A stretch of DNA of 18,525 nucleotides from ANME-2 cluster archaeon (lineage in GTDB: Archaea; Halobacteriota; Methanosarcinia; Methanosarcinales; Methanogasteraceae): contig PIXW01000013.1 in assembly GCA_003601535.1 (NCBI GenBank), positions 1 through 18,525 of the forward strand. The letters run 5' to 3'. A program made the translations under genes and the position numbers. Below, piece by piece: positions 1 to 6,976 of this stretch. The notes beneath the pieces were generated by a model, which did no database searches, was not told the DNA's origin, and saw nothing but the letters and a program-made list of their open reading frames with translations. Within the stretch, counting starts at the first letter, position 1; every line of letters starts with the position of its first letter.

Positions 1-19
1 ACAGAGAGAAGTGATTTGC

Positions 20-130
20 ATGAGAACTACATGGCAGGAGATTGCACGGTTCGGAAAGAAATTGGTGGACTACGGTCTTGTTGAATCGCATTTCGGGAAT
101 ATCAGCGTTCGTACCGGAGATCGGATCTCA
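20..130 (+). pseudogene. 5' fragment of a class II aldolase/adducin-family gene
   Basis: About 35 residues from an ATG at 20 look like the N-terminus of the class II aldolase/adducin family: a helix followed by a segment containing HFGNISVRTGDRI, the glycine/asparagine phosphate-binding loop of this fold. Family members are usually about 180-220 residues. Here the resemblance stops near base 125-130. The frame then continues through DNA that encodes, on the other strand, the C-terminus of the mfnE-like kinase, and stops at 193. A GTG lies three codons earlier (11), but the ATG at 20 follows a purine-rich GAAGTGAT. The catalytic and zinc-binding histidines of the family lie downstream of the break, so the product should be inactive. 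This could be a real deletion remnant or a chimeric join. Family assignment is from memory of the motif. Confidence 0.6.
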
Positions 131-765
131 GTCGAAGATCCATGCCGGATCACAGTCCCCCCACGAACCCCCCTGATCGCATCGATCACGTAATTCGGGT
201 CTTTCCCGTTCACGACCAGACAATCCAGTGATTTTAAAAGCAGCAGTTTTGGCAATTCCGGATCAACACACGTTCCACCCATTTTAATCAATTCCTTCGC
301 AGCAATCTCATGAAGAAGCATCCCATCCCGGAATATTCCATCCACATCGGTCGCTTTTATAAATGCCGCACCAATTTTTGACGCGATCCAGCCAGCGATG
401 GTATCTGATGTCGCATCCCACGTATGCTCGATCTCTGCATCGGATCTCTTCAGCAGATTGTATGTGAGAAGGATCGACGCTCCAATCGGGATCGAATCGA
501 TCTCTGTAATCAGTCTTGCGGGCGTGCCATCTGAAAGATAATGTGCATACTGATCCATCGCGAGAACCGCCATCCAGTGAGTGGCTTCGTCAGAGATGCG
601 GTATGTATTGCTTGCGATTCGCACGGTATCTGCAAACATGCCGCCGCCAGGAACGATCAGGATACGTTCACCTTCGTTCAGTGCGTATTCGTAAATCGCA
701 GATACGAGTTTTCGTGCGCTTTTAATCAGACTTCCACCAATCTTTATCACGATCAAGATATTCAC
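70..765 (-). CDS. mfnE: Amino-acid-kinase-fold protein, probable MfnE (methanofuran biosynthesis kinase)
   Basis: 231 residues. MfnE phosphorylates 5-(aminomethyl)-3-furanmethanol on the way to the furan ring of methanofuran. Visible motifs fit the amino-acid-kinase fold and the archaeal MfnE branch: N-terminal KIGGSL, a second glycine loop VPGGGMFAD (about 39-47), a central HTWDATSD segment, ATDVDGIF, and a late VVNGKDP. Start is GTG at 765, giving a GTGA overlap with the upstream acetyltransferase stop. The family-like part ends at GGTVI (residue 206, base 148). The last 25 residues are antisense to the truncated aldolase gene and look like read-through into foreign sequence, so the native stop was probably lost. 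Last gene of the rps19e operon. Alternative: another uridylate or isopentenyl phosphate kinase relative, but the length and central motif favour MfnE. Confidence 0.72.
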   Translation of the reverse strand: MNILIVIKIGGSLIKSARKLVSAIYEYALNEGERILIVPGGGMFADTVRIASNTYRISDEATHWMAVLAMDQYAHYLSDGTPARLITEIDSIPIGASILLTYNLLKRSDAEIEHTWDATSDTIAGWIASKIGAAFIKATDVDGIFRDGMLLHEIAAKELIKMGGTCVDPELPKLLLLKSLDCLVVNGKDPNYVIDAIRGVRGGTVIRHGSSTEIRSPVRTLIFPKCDSTRP

Positions 766-1202
766 CTGTGTCTCATGATGATCGCATCCTCGTAGTCGCT
801 GTAGTATCCTATCTCGATTCCGGTGACCACAAATCCAAGCCGCTGATAGAATCGTATCGCACGGATATTGTGTCTTCTGACTTCAAGCACGATGTTTTTG
901 ATCTTCTTTCTATGAAATACGTCGATAACACTCTTCATCAGCTGTGTGCCGATGCCGAGTCCTTGATATGCTTCTCGCACCGCAATCGAAAAAACCCGTC
1001 CGTACATACCCTGTTCATCAACCGATGATATCCCGACAACGAATCCAACCACCGCACCATGATGATCAGCAACAAAGAACGTATCCTCATTTAACTCGTA
1101 CAGTGTCATGTACATATACGGGTCATGCTCGCTGAACTGCTCGTTCTCGATATCGATTACGCCAGAGAAATCACCTGGCTGGAATCTGCGTATGATGATC
1201 AT
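762..1202 (-). CDS. GNAT-family N-acetyltransferase, RimI-like
   Basis: 146 residues, a complete single-domain GNAT protein. The acetyl-CoA pyrophosphate loop appears as REAYQGLGIGTQL, preceded by the beta-4 strand GRVFSIAV and followed by the typical LEVRRHNIRAIRFYQRLGF segment, which is strongly like the ribosomal-protein-alanine or N-terminal acetyltransferases (RimI/Ard1 type) of archaea. The likely reaction is acetyl transfer from acetyl-CoA to protein N-termini. The ATG at 1202 lies inside the 3' end of the upstream PP-loop gene (32-base overlap), and the stop overlaps the mfnE start by GTGA, so translation of the three genes is probably coupled. The exact substrate cannot be read from sequence. 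Confidence 0.85.
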   Translation of the reverse strand: MIIIRRFQPGDFSGVIDIENEQFSEHDPYMYMTLYELNEDTFFVADHHGAVVGFVVGISSVDEQGMYGRVFSIAVREAYQGLGIGTQLMKSVIDVFHRKKIKNIVLEVRRHNIRAIRFYQRLGFVVTGIEIGYYSDYEDAIIMRHR

Positions 1203-1788
1203 GTTTACGCCGGATCACCCTCGACTGAATATGCTCCGGAAAGATCGTATGCACCATCTCCGGACCATGTCTCTCTTCGACGATTGCGCGCAGTTCCGCC
1301 TCATAATCGGATTTCTCGATTCGCTCACTCTCATCCTCCACGATCTCAAGATGGACATTAACCAGCGCATCCACTGCTCTTCTGCCATATCCGAGCAGTG
1401 GTCTTATGTACATGCACCCGCATCTGTCCTCAAGGCGCTGCACATCCGCTAAATTCAGCATCGGAACGCGATCATCCCTGCGCGTCCCGTCAGCAAGAAC
1501 CGGATGTTCAGATGCTACGCGTTGAAGCGCGCACTGATGGATATAGTTGATCGCGCGATTCGGATAGCCGTCATCGATGGCAATATTGCATGCGGCCTCA
1601 AGGATTGTGCCATCGATCCGCAGTATCTCATGAGGGAATCCGAGTTCGGATGCGATATCTCTCGCAGGTTTCCATGTCTCTCTGAATCCGAAACTGCATG
1701 TGATCAATCGCACTTCAAAAAAAGGCTCGAGCAATATTGCTGATAGCGAACTATCCTTTCCTCCACTGAAAAGTACAGAAATATCCAT
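1171..1788 (-). CDS. PP-loop superfamily ATPase (COG1365-like)
   Basis: 205 residues. The N-terminus carries the PP-loop SGGKDS at residues 8-13, which binds the ATP pyrophosphate in enzymes that adenylate a carbonyl or thiolation target. The middle holds LADGTRRDDRVPML and CGCMYIRPLLGYGRRAV, a layout I associate with the archaeal COG1365 predicted ATPases, whose substrate is unknown to me. The ATG at 1788 follows the pdcd5 TGA with no spacer (TGAATG), so it is co-translated with pdcd5. The last ten residues overlap the RimI-like gene. The family is often annotated as an asparagine synthase-like or 'alpha hydrolase' protein. Its position next to rps19e and pdcd5 hints at a role in tRNA or ribosome modification, but this is inference. 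Confidence 0.78.
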   Translation of the reverse strand: MDISVLFSGGKDSSLSAILLEPFFEVRLITCSFGFRETWKPARDIASELGFPHEILRIDGTILEAACNIAIDDGYPNRAINYIHQCALQRVASEHPVLADGTRRDDRVPMLNLADVQRLEDRCGCMYIRPLLGYGRRAVDALVNVHLEIVEDESERIEKSDYEAELRAIVEERHGPEMVHTIFPEHIQSRVIRRKHDHHTQIPAR

Positions 1789-2127
1789 TCATACACGTTT
1801 GATGGTCGTACTGCGTTTTTTCGGCTGGATTTGCTGGAGCAGCATTCTCAATTTTTCATCATCGACCATGGTCTGGAGCCGTCCGGATTGTGCAAGCGCG
1901 ATGAGCTGTATCTCAACCTGCTCTGCCAGTTGCGGACGTACCATCTTCAGTGTTGTCAACCGCTCCCTCGCCTCCGGTGTCAGAAGCTTCCTGAGTATAT
2001 TCTGCTTCGCCTCCTCGACCTGCTGCTGCTGCGCTTGCTGCTGTGCAGCCTGATACTGAGCAGACACCTGCTGTTGCTGCAACTGTTCAAGCCGTCGACG
2101 TTTAATCTCGTTAAGTTCACCTGACAT
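1789..2127 (-). CDS. PDCD5/TFAR19-family DNA-binding protein
   Basis: 112 residues from the ATG at 2127. The N-terminal third is a glutamine-rich, basic helix (about residues 5-40, with runs of QQQ). The rest has the conserved PDCD5 core: [14 protein letters not shown], then a segment with RPQLAEQVE, then [12 protein letters not shown] and a C-terminal [11 protein letters not shown]. Archaeal PDCD5 homologues bind DNA and may interact with chaperonin, and are typically about 110-125 residues. A GTG two codons upstream (2133) also overlaps the rps19e stop, but the ATG is preferred because AGGTGAG sits five bases upstream as a Shine-Dalgarno site. It follows rps19e directly, the usual archaeal arrangement. 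Confidence 0.92.
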   Translation of the reverse strand: MSGELNEIKRRRLEQLQQQQVSAQYQAAQQQAQQQQVEEAKQNILRKLLTPEARERLTTLKMVRPQLAEQVEIQLIALAQSGRLQTMVDDEKLRMLLQQIQPKKRSTTIKRV

Positions 2128-2129
2128 AA

Positions 2130-2555
2130 TCACTCACCTGATTGCTGTTTAACTTCATACGCAACATTATCCAGGAACCGCCTGCCATCAGCGGTCACAG
2201 CACGCCCCTCCTTCGCTGTTTTCACATAGCCCAGTTTTTCCAGTTGCTGAAGCGCCTTTCGTATGATGGATCCGCTTCCCTTTGTAAATGATGGCGGCAT
2301 CGTCCCATTGCGCTCTTTGCCCCCATATTTTGATCGTAATCTCGACACACCGACCGGTCCATCAATATATATCTGCCGCAAAACCGCAGCACACCGTACA
2401 TGCCACCAGTTCTTATCGGCAGGCGGCAGTTGCTTGTGCGCGCCTGTCTTCACATACCCTGCCCATTCGGGTGGGGTGGTATCCTTATTCTCTTTCAGTT
2501 TCTGTGCAGCGCACGTTATCAGTTCATCTGCTGGTACGTCGTATACCGTTGTCAT
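2130..2555 (-). CDS. rps19e: 30S ribosomal protein S19e
   Basis: 141 residues. This is the archaeal/eukaryotic-type small-subunit protein S19e. Characteristic blocks are [13 protein letters not shown] at the start, [39 protein letters not shown], and YGGKERNG followed by a winged-helix-like C-terminal half ending in GRRFLD. Length matches archaeal S19e. First gene of the minus-strand operon. The ATG at 2555 sits about 29 bases from a TATA-like element, so the message should have almost no leader, and only a weak GTGA lies upstream of the start. The stop overlaps the alternative GTG of pdcd5. Confidence 0.95.
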   Translation of the reverse strand: MTTVYDVPADELITCAAQKLKENKDTTPPEWAGYVKTGAHKQLPPADKNWWHVRCAAVLRQIYIDGPVGVSRLRSKYGGKERNGTMPPSFTKGSGSIIRKALQQLEKLGYVKTAKEGRAVTADGRRFLDNVAYEVKQQSGE

Positions 2556-2560
2556 GGTAA

Positions 2561-2583
2561 TTCACATTGTCTTCTAATGTGAA
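2561..2583. repeat. Perfect inverted repeat between rps19e and porC (candidate operator)
   Basis: Arms TTCACATT (2561-2568) and AATGTGAA (2576-2583) are perfect inverted copies around a 7-base spacer. The element lies between the predicted TATA box of rps19e and its start codon, exactly where a dimeric repressor would block initiation. It is also within 30 bases of the TATA box of the divergent porC gene. A regulator-binding site is the simplest reading; an RNA hairpin is less likely because most of it would precede the transcript. Confidence 0.5.
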
Positions 2584-2587
2584 TAAA
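2582..2587 (-). promoter_or_regulatory. TATA-like box for the rps19e operon
   Basis: On the minus strand the sequence reads TTTATT within an AT-rich stretch, centred about 29 bases upstream of the rps19e ATG. Archaeal transcription starts 22-27 bases downstream of the TATA centre, so the message would start almost at the start codon. No experimental support. Confidence 0.5.
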
Positions 2588-2612
2588 TTAACCTATCGGC
2601 GCAGCCATCGAT

Positions 2613-2621
2613 AAATTTATA
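2613..2621 (+). promoter_or_regulatory. TATA box for the porC operon
   Basis: AAATTTATA lies 24-32 bases before the porC ATG at 2645. With archaeal spacing, transcription would begin within a few bases of the start codon, giving a leaderless or nearly leaderless message. This agrees with the absence of a good Shine-Dalgarno site directly before the ATG. Confidence 0.55.
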
Positions 2622-2644
2622 CATGACTGTGATCACGTAGAGTC

Positions 2645-3187
2645 ATGAAAGAAATCCGAATTCATGGTCGCGGCGGGCAGGGTTCGGTCACTGCTGCCGA
2701 ACTACTCGCGATTGCGGCTTTTGAGGACGGCAGATACAGCCAGGCATTCCCCTCATTTGGCGTGGAGCGGAGGGGCGCGCCTGTGATGGCTTTTGTCCGT
2801 CTATCCGGTCACAAGATCAGACTGCGCAGCCAGGTATATGAGCCGGATTATGTGATCGTACAGGATGCGACACTGATCGAATCGGTTGACGTTGCTGGCG
2901 GGCTGAAATCCGATGGCATGATCATCGTCAATACCGAGCATGATCCTGAGAATCTCGCCCTCGAAACAGAAGCAGCAGTGAGAACGATCGATGCGACCAG
3001 AATATCGCTCGATCTCATTGGAAAACCGATCATGAACACCGTGATGCTTGGCGCCTTTGCCGGTGCAAGCAGGGAGGTTGCTGCTGAGTCGATCAAACAT
3101 GCAGTGCGTGATCGATTCCCAGGAGATGTCGGAGAGAAGAACGCTCTTGCTGTCCAGCGTGCTTATGATATGATGGGGGTATCATGA
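2645..3187 (+). CDS. porC: Pyruvate:ferredoxin oxidoreductase, gamma subunit
   Basis: 180 residues. The gamma subunit of archaeal 2-oxoacid:ferredoxin oxidoreductase forms one domain of the complex that converts pyruvate plus CoA to acetyl-CoA, CO2 and reduced ferredoxin, reversibly in methanogens. Visible hallmarks are [20 protein letters not shown] at the start, [17 protein letters not shown], and the late [14 protein letters not shown]. Length matches the family (about 175-185). The stop overlaps the porD start by ATGA (3184-3187). The subunit order gamma-delta-alpha is the one used by methanogen por operons. Pyruvate is favoured over 2-ketoisovalerate or 2-oxoglutarate by gene order and by the matching delta and alpha subunits. 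Confidence 0.92.
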   Translation: MKEIRIHGRGGQGSVTAAELLAIAAFEDGRYSQAFPSFGVERRGAPVMAFVRLSGHKIRLRSQVYEPDYVIVQDATLIESVDVAGGLKSDGMIIVNTEHDPENLALETEAAVRTIDATRISLDLIGKPIMNTVMLGAFAGASREVAAESIKHAVRDRFPGDVGEKNALAVQRAYDMMGVS

Positions 3188-3444
3188 TTCCGCACGCACC
3201 GATCGGAGAACCCGGATCCACCATTGCTAACAAGACAGGCAGCTGGCGAATCTTCATCCCGGTCTTCGACGCGGAACTGTGCAACGGGTGCGGCACCTGC
3301 GAGACATTCTGCCCGGAAGGTATAGTGCACAAGAAAAGCGATGCAGATACGTACACGGCTGACTATGATTACTGCAAGGGCTGCGGTATATGCGCAAACG
3401 AGTGCCCGAAGGATGCGATAGAGATGGTTCTGGAGGAGAAATAA
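3184..3444 (+). CDS. porD: Pyruvate:ferredoxin oxidoreductase, delta (ferredoxin-like) subunit
   Basis: 86 residues. A short leader containing [15 protein letters not shown], typical of PorD, precedes two [4Fe-4S] motifs: C33-x2-C36-x2-C39-x3-C43 ([14 protein letters not shown]) and C64-x2-C67-x2-C70-x3-C74 ([15 protein letters not shown]). It passes electrons from the TPP-bound intermediate to ferredoxin. Starts inside the porC stop (ATGA); its TAA overlaps the porA ATG (TAATG). Confidence 0.95.
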   Translation: MIPHAPIGEPGSTIANKTGSWRIFIPVFDAELCNGCGTCETFCPEGIVHKKSDADTYTADYDYCKGCGICANECPKDAIEMVLEEK

Positions 3445-4646
3445 TGGAATTAGAAGGCGGTATCAGGGTTGTCGAGGGTTCTTATGCAGTTGCACATGCG
3501 GTTGCGATGTGCCGGCCGGATGTGATCTCTGCATATCCGATCACGCCGCAGACCCATATCGTGGAGGATCTCTCGCAGTTCGTTGCTGACGGTGTGATCG
3601 ACTCCAAATACATCAATGTTGAATCTGAGTTTTCAGCACTCTCAGCACTTGTCGGATCGAGTGCAGCCGGCGCAAGGACGTATTCGGCAACCACGTCACA
3701 GGGGCTTGAGTTGATGCACGAGGTGCTCTTCAATGCGGCAGGGATGCGGCTTCCGATCGTGATGACGATCGTCAACCGGTCGGTGAGCGCGCCGATCAAC
3801 ATCTGGAACGACCACCAGGACAGCATAGCGCAGCGGGACACAGGATGGATCCAGCTGTATGTCGAGGATGCGCAGGAACTCGTTGATACGATGGTGCAGG
3901 CATACCTGATCGCAGAGGATCCTCTGGTGTCGCTTCCGGTTATGGTCTGCATGGACGGATTCATATTATCGCATGTCTTTGAGCCTGTGAACCTCCTCGA
4001 TCAGAAGGCTGTGGACTCCTTCCTTCCTCCATTCAAGCCGGTGGCGGTTCTTGATCCTGATGATCCGAAATCGTTCGGCATGTTCGTGAATCCTGATTAT
4101 TATACGGAGTTTCGGTATCTGGTGGAAGAAGCGATAGAGAGATCGAGGATCAAGATAAGGGATGCTGCTCACAGGTTTGAATCTGCGTTCGGAAGATATT
4201 ACGGAGATCTGATCGATACATACCAGACCGATGGTGCAGAGATCCTGCTCGTGGCGATGGGCTCGCTCATCGGAACGCTCAGAGATGTGGTTGACGATCT
4301 GCGAAGTAAAGGAGTTCCTGTAGGATTATTGAAGATCCGTTCGTTCAGACCGTTTCCAGCAGAAGAGATAGCAAAGGCGGTTGCCGGTGCAAAGGTGATT
4401 GCCGTGCTCGAAAAGGATATCTCACTGGGAACAGGCGAAGGCGCGCTGGTAACCGAGATCAAAGCCGCCCTCTACAACCGGGATATCCGTGTCCCGGTAC
4501 TCGGATTCGTGATCGGGCTTGGTGGACGTGATATTCCGGTCGGCACGATTCAGCGGATCGTTGATAAGGCAGAGGATGTCATCAAACATGGGATCACGGT
4601 CGAAAACGAGTTTGTAGATCTGAAGCGTGAGATTCTCAATGGGTGA
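3444..4646 (+). CDS. porA: Pyruvate:ferredoxin oxidoreductase, alpha subunit
   Basis: 400 residues. The alpha subunit carries the pyrimidine-binding domain for TPP and the C-terminal transketolase-like domain. Conserved stretches include the N-terminal EGSYAVAHAVAMCRPDVISA with YPITPQTHIVEDL, VESEFSALSALVGSSAAGAR, TTSQGLELMHEVLF, and SAPINIWNDHQDS. The ATG at 3444 is preferred over an in-frame upstream ATG at 3390 because the intervening 18 residues are antisense-quality sequence overlapping porD, and the TAATG overlap fits the operon. The TPP-pyrophosphate-binding beta subunit (porB), which normally follows directly, is absent: the stop overlaps the nadE start by GTGA. Confidence 0.94.
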   Translation: MELEGGIRVVEGSYAVAHAVAMCRPDVISAYPITPQTHIVEDLSQFVADGVIDSKYINVESEFSALSALVGSSAAGARTYSATTSQGLELMHEVLFNAAGMRLPIVMTIVNRSVSAPINIWNDHQDSIAQRDTGWIQLYVEDAQELVDTMVQAYLIAEDPLVSLPVMVCMDGFILSHVFEPVNLLDQKAVDSFLPPFKPVAVLDPDDPKSFGMFVNPDYYTEFRYLVEEAIERSRIKIRDAAHRFESAFGRYYGDLIDTYQTDGAEILLVAMGSLIGTLRDVVDDLRSKGVPVGLLKIRSFRPFPAEEIAKAVAGAKVIAVLEKDISLGTGEGALVTEIKAALYNRDIRVPVLGFVIGLGGRDIPVGTIQRIVDKAEDVIKHGITVENEFVDLKREILNG

Positions 4647-6283
4647 GGATTGTGCAAATTGCGCTTGCACAGATAAACCCAACAGTTGGAGACATTGATG
4701 GAAATACCGATAAGATCCTAGCATACATCAAAAGGGCGGGAGAGAAAGGCGCAGATCTTGTTGTATTTCCTGAGCTTGCGATTACAGGGTACCCGCCAAA
4801 GGACCTCCTGTTAAAGCCCGCAGTAATCAGAGACCAGAGAGAGGCACTTGATAGGATCATTGCCGAATCAGGAAATATCGCTGTTATCACAGGATTTGTC
4901 GATTGCGATGAAGATACGATCTACAATGCTGCCGCTCTTATCAGGGACAGGGAACTAATAGGTGTGCAGCACAAGATACATCTTCCGAATTATGATGTCT
5001 TCGATGAGAAGCGATACTTTGAGCCGGGAAAGGAGAATCTCCTCTTTGATACCTTGACGAACATCAAACTGGGAATAAATATCTGCGAGGATATCTGGGT
5101 TGATGATGATCTGGTTGAGAAACAGGCAAAGGAAGCTGATCTCATCGTGAATATCTCTGCTTCTCCATTTTACGCAGGCAAAAGTAGAGAGAGAAGGGAA
5201 TTACTTGCAAGAAGAGCAAAAGAGAACAGGGTTCCGATCGTGCATGTCAATCTGGTGGGAGGTCAGGATGATCTGGTATTTGATGGCAGGAGTTACGTCT
5301 TTGACAGGGACGGAATCCTGATTGCAGCAGGGAGGCAGTTCGAAGAAGACCTCGTAATAACGGGTCTGGATGGCACTGAGATAACCTTGGAAGATGACCC
5401 GCTAAAAGAGATTTATGGAGCTTTGTTGCTGGGAATCAGGGATTATGTCAGGAAGAACGGATTTAAAAAGGTTGTCATCGGTCTCAGTGGTGGCATAGAC
5501 TCAGCCTTGACTGCTGCTCTGGCGGCAGGGTCTCTGGGCGCTCAGAACGTCGTCTGCGTCTCGATGCCGAGTACGATCACGTCAACGTCCAGCAGAGAGG
5601 ACGCAAAAGAACTGGCTCTGAACCTTGGAGTGGACTATAAAACAATCCCAATCATGGATGCTGTCAATGCATACACAGCGATGCTATCAGGGGAATTTAA
5701 GGGCACAGAGCCAGGCGTTGCAGAAGAGAATATCCAGGCGAGGATTCGTGGAAATATCCTGATGGCACTCTCAAACAAATTCGGATATCTGGTTCTATCC
5801 ACAGGGAACAAATCAGAGCTTGCTGTTGGTTACTGCACGCTGTATGGTGATATGAGCGGCGGTCTGGCAGTGCTATCAGACGTTCCAAAGACGACCGTGT
5901 ACAAACTCGCACGATATATCAATGCGATCAATGAGAAGGAGATCATCCCTGAGAGCATCCTGACCAAAGAACCTTCTGCAGAACTCGCCGAAGGGCAGAA
6001 GGATACGGATTCGCTGCCGCCTTATGAGATACTGGACCCGATACTGCACGCATACATCGAGGAAGAGAAGAGTAGGGAGGAGATGATCGAGATGGGATTT
6101 GACGAAGGTCTGGTGAACGATATCATCTGGAGGGTGGATCATAATGAGTATAAGAGGCAGCAAGCCCCGATTGGAATAAAGATATGCTATAAAGCATTTG
6201 GCTCTGGCAGGAGAATGCCGGTAACAAACAGATATGGGGTAAAAGCAAGAGATGAGACTCGCAGCACTGGTTTCGGGCGGTAA
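4643..6283 (+). CDS. nadE: Glutamine-dependent NAD+ synthetase
   Basis: 546 residues, a two-domain enzyme. The N-terminal nitrilase-type amidase (about 1-235) shows the Glu-Lys-Cys triad: E44 in FPELAITGYPPKDLL, K111 in HKIHLPNYDVFDEKRYFEPG, and C148 in INICEDIWV. The C-terminal synthetase domain carries the PP-loop SGGIDS (282-287), STGNKSELAVGYCTLYGDM and the late RRQAP-like KRQQAPIG. It amidates nicotinic acid adenine dinucleotide using glutamine nitrogen. Many archaea have only the ammonia-dependent C-terminal half, so the fused amidase is notable. The homologous part ends about at TNRYG; the last 15 residues run into the dph6 gene. Start is GTG at 4643. Arginine codons are almost all AGA/AGG, unlike porA, which hints at separate ancestry. 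Confidence 0.95.
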   Translation: MRIVQIALAQINPTVGDIDGNTDKILAYIKRAGEKGADLVVFPELAITGYPPKDLLLKPAVIRDQREALDRIIAESGNIAVITGFVDCDEDTIYNAAALIRDRELIGVQHKIHLPNYDVFDEKRYFEPGKENLLFDTLTNIKLGINICEDIWVDDDLVEKQAKEADLIVNISASPFYAGKSRERRELLARRAKENRVPIVHVNLVGGQDDLVFDGRSYVFDRDGILIAAGRQFEEDLVITGLDGTEITLEDDPLKEIYGALLLGIRDYVRKNGFKKVVIGLSGGIDSALTAALAAGSLGAQNVVCVSMPSTITSTSSREDAKELALNLGVDYKTIPIMDAVNAYTAMLSGEFKGTEPGVAEENIQARIRGNILMALSNKFGYLVLSTGNKSELAVGYCTLYGDMSGGLAVLSDVPKTTVYKLARYINAINEKEIIPESILTKEPSAELAEGQKDTDSLPPYEILDPILHAYIEEEKSREEMIEMGFDEGLVNDIIWRVDHNEYKRQQAPIGIKICYKAFGSGRRMPVTNRYGVKARDETRSTGFGR

Positions 6284-6953
6284 GGATAGCCTGTATGCAG
6301 CGTATCTTGCCAGTAAGGAGGGTGAGGTCTCTGTCATCGTTGCGATAAAGTCGCTCAATCCGGAGTCGTATATGTATCACGTCCCAAACATAGACCTTGT
6401 CAAACTCCAGACAGAGACGATGGGGCTTCCTCTGATATTTAAAGAGTCCATGGGTGTGAAGGAAGAGGAACTTGTGGACCTGAAGGATGCGTTATCAGAA
6501 GCAAAGACCAGATACGGTGTAGAGGGCGTGGTATCAGGCGCGATATTCTCCAGTTACCAGAAGGAGAGGGTCGACCGGATATGTGACGAGCTTGGTCTTG
6601 TGAGCCTGGCACCACTCTGGAAGAGAGATCCAGAGGAACTGTGGGATGAGATGTTCAAAGCAGGCTTTGAGGTGATGATCTCGGCTGTTGCTGCTTACGG
6701 TCTTACTGAGGCGTGGCTTGGGAGAGTGATGGATCGAGAGGCTGTTTGTGAACTATGTGATCTGCACGGCATCTGTTATGTGTGCACCGGAGGAGAAGGT
6801 GGTGAGTTTGAGACGTTTGTCACCTACTGTCCGCTTTTTAAGGAGCGGATAGTAATCGAAGAATCAATGAAGGTATGGGATAAACAAACGATGAGCGGAC
6901 AGTTCATCATAGAAAAAGCAAGGTTGGCTGGAAACCCTGCGATAGGGTTTTAA
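6252..6953 (+). CDS. dph6: Diphthine--ammonia ligase (Dph6-like PP-loop ATPase)
   Basis: 233 residues. Dph6 carries out the final ATP-dependent amidation of diphthine on elongation factor 2. Motifs are the N-terminal SGGKDS (8-13), SGAIFSSYQKERVDRICDEL (95-114), and the signature EGGEFETFV (182-190) followed by CPLF. Length matches archaeal Dph6 (about 220-235). The ATG at 6252 lies 32 bases inside the nadE frame, so the two genes overlap. Odd feature: just before the signature sit four cysteines in a CX2C-x5-CX2C pattern (C166, C169, C175, C178), which I do not recall as part of the family. Confidence 0.88.
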   Translation: MRLAALVSGGKDSLYAAYLASKEGEVSVIVAIKSLNPESYMYHVPNIDLVKLQTETMGLPLIFKESMGVKEEELVDLKDALSEAKTRYGVEGVVSGAIFSSYQKERVDRICDELGLVSLAPLWKRDPEELWDEMFKAGFEVMISAVAAYGLTEAWLGRVMDREAVCELCDLHGICYVCTGGEGGEFETFVTYCPLFKERIVIEESMKVWDKQTMSGQFIIEKARLAGNPAIGF

Positions 6954-6976
6954 GTTCTGGAGTAAGATTCAAACCA

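Noticed and set aside
516..795. Plus-strand open frames over the mfnE/RimI region
   Set aside because: They are antisense to well-supported minus-strand genes, have no recognisable motifs, and have arginine/cysteine-rich shadow composition.
1831..2124. Leucine-rich plus frame antisense to pdcd5
   Set aside because: Leucines arise from the complement of the glutamine CAG/CAA codons in the PDCD5 N-terminus. It only looks like a transmembrane protein.
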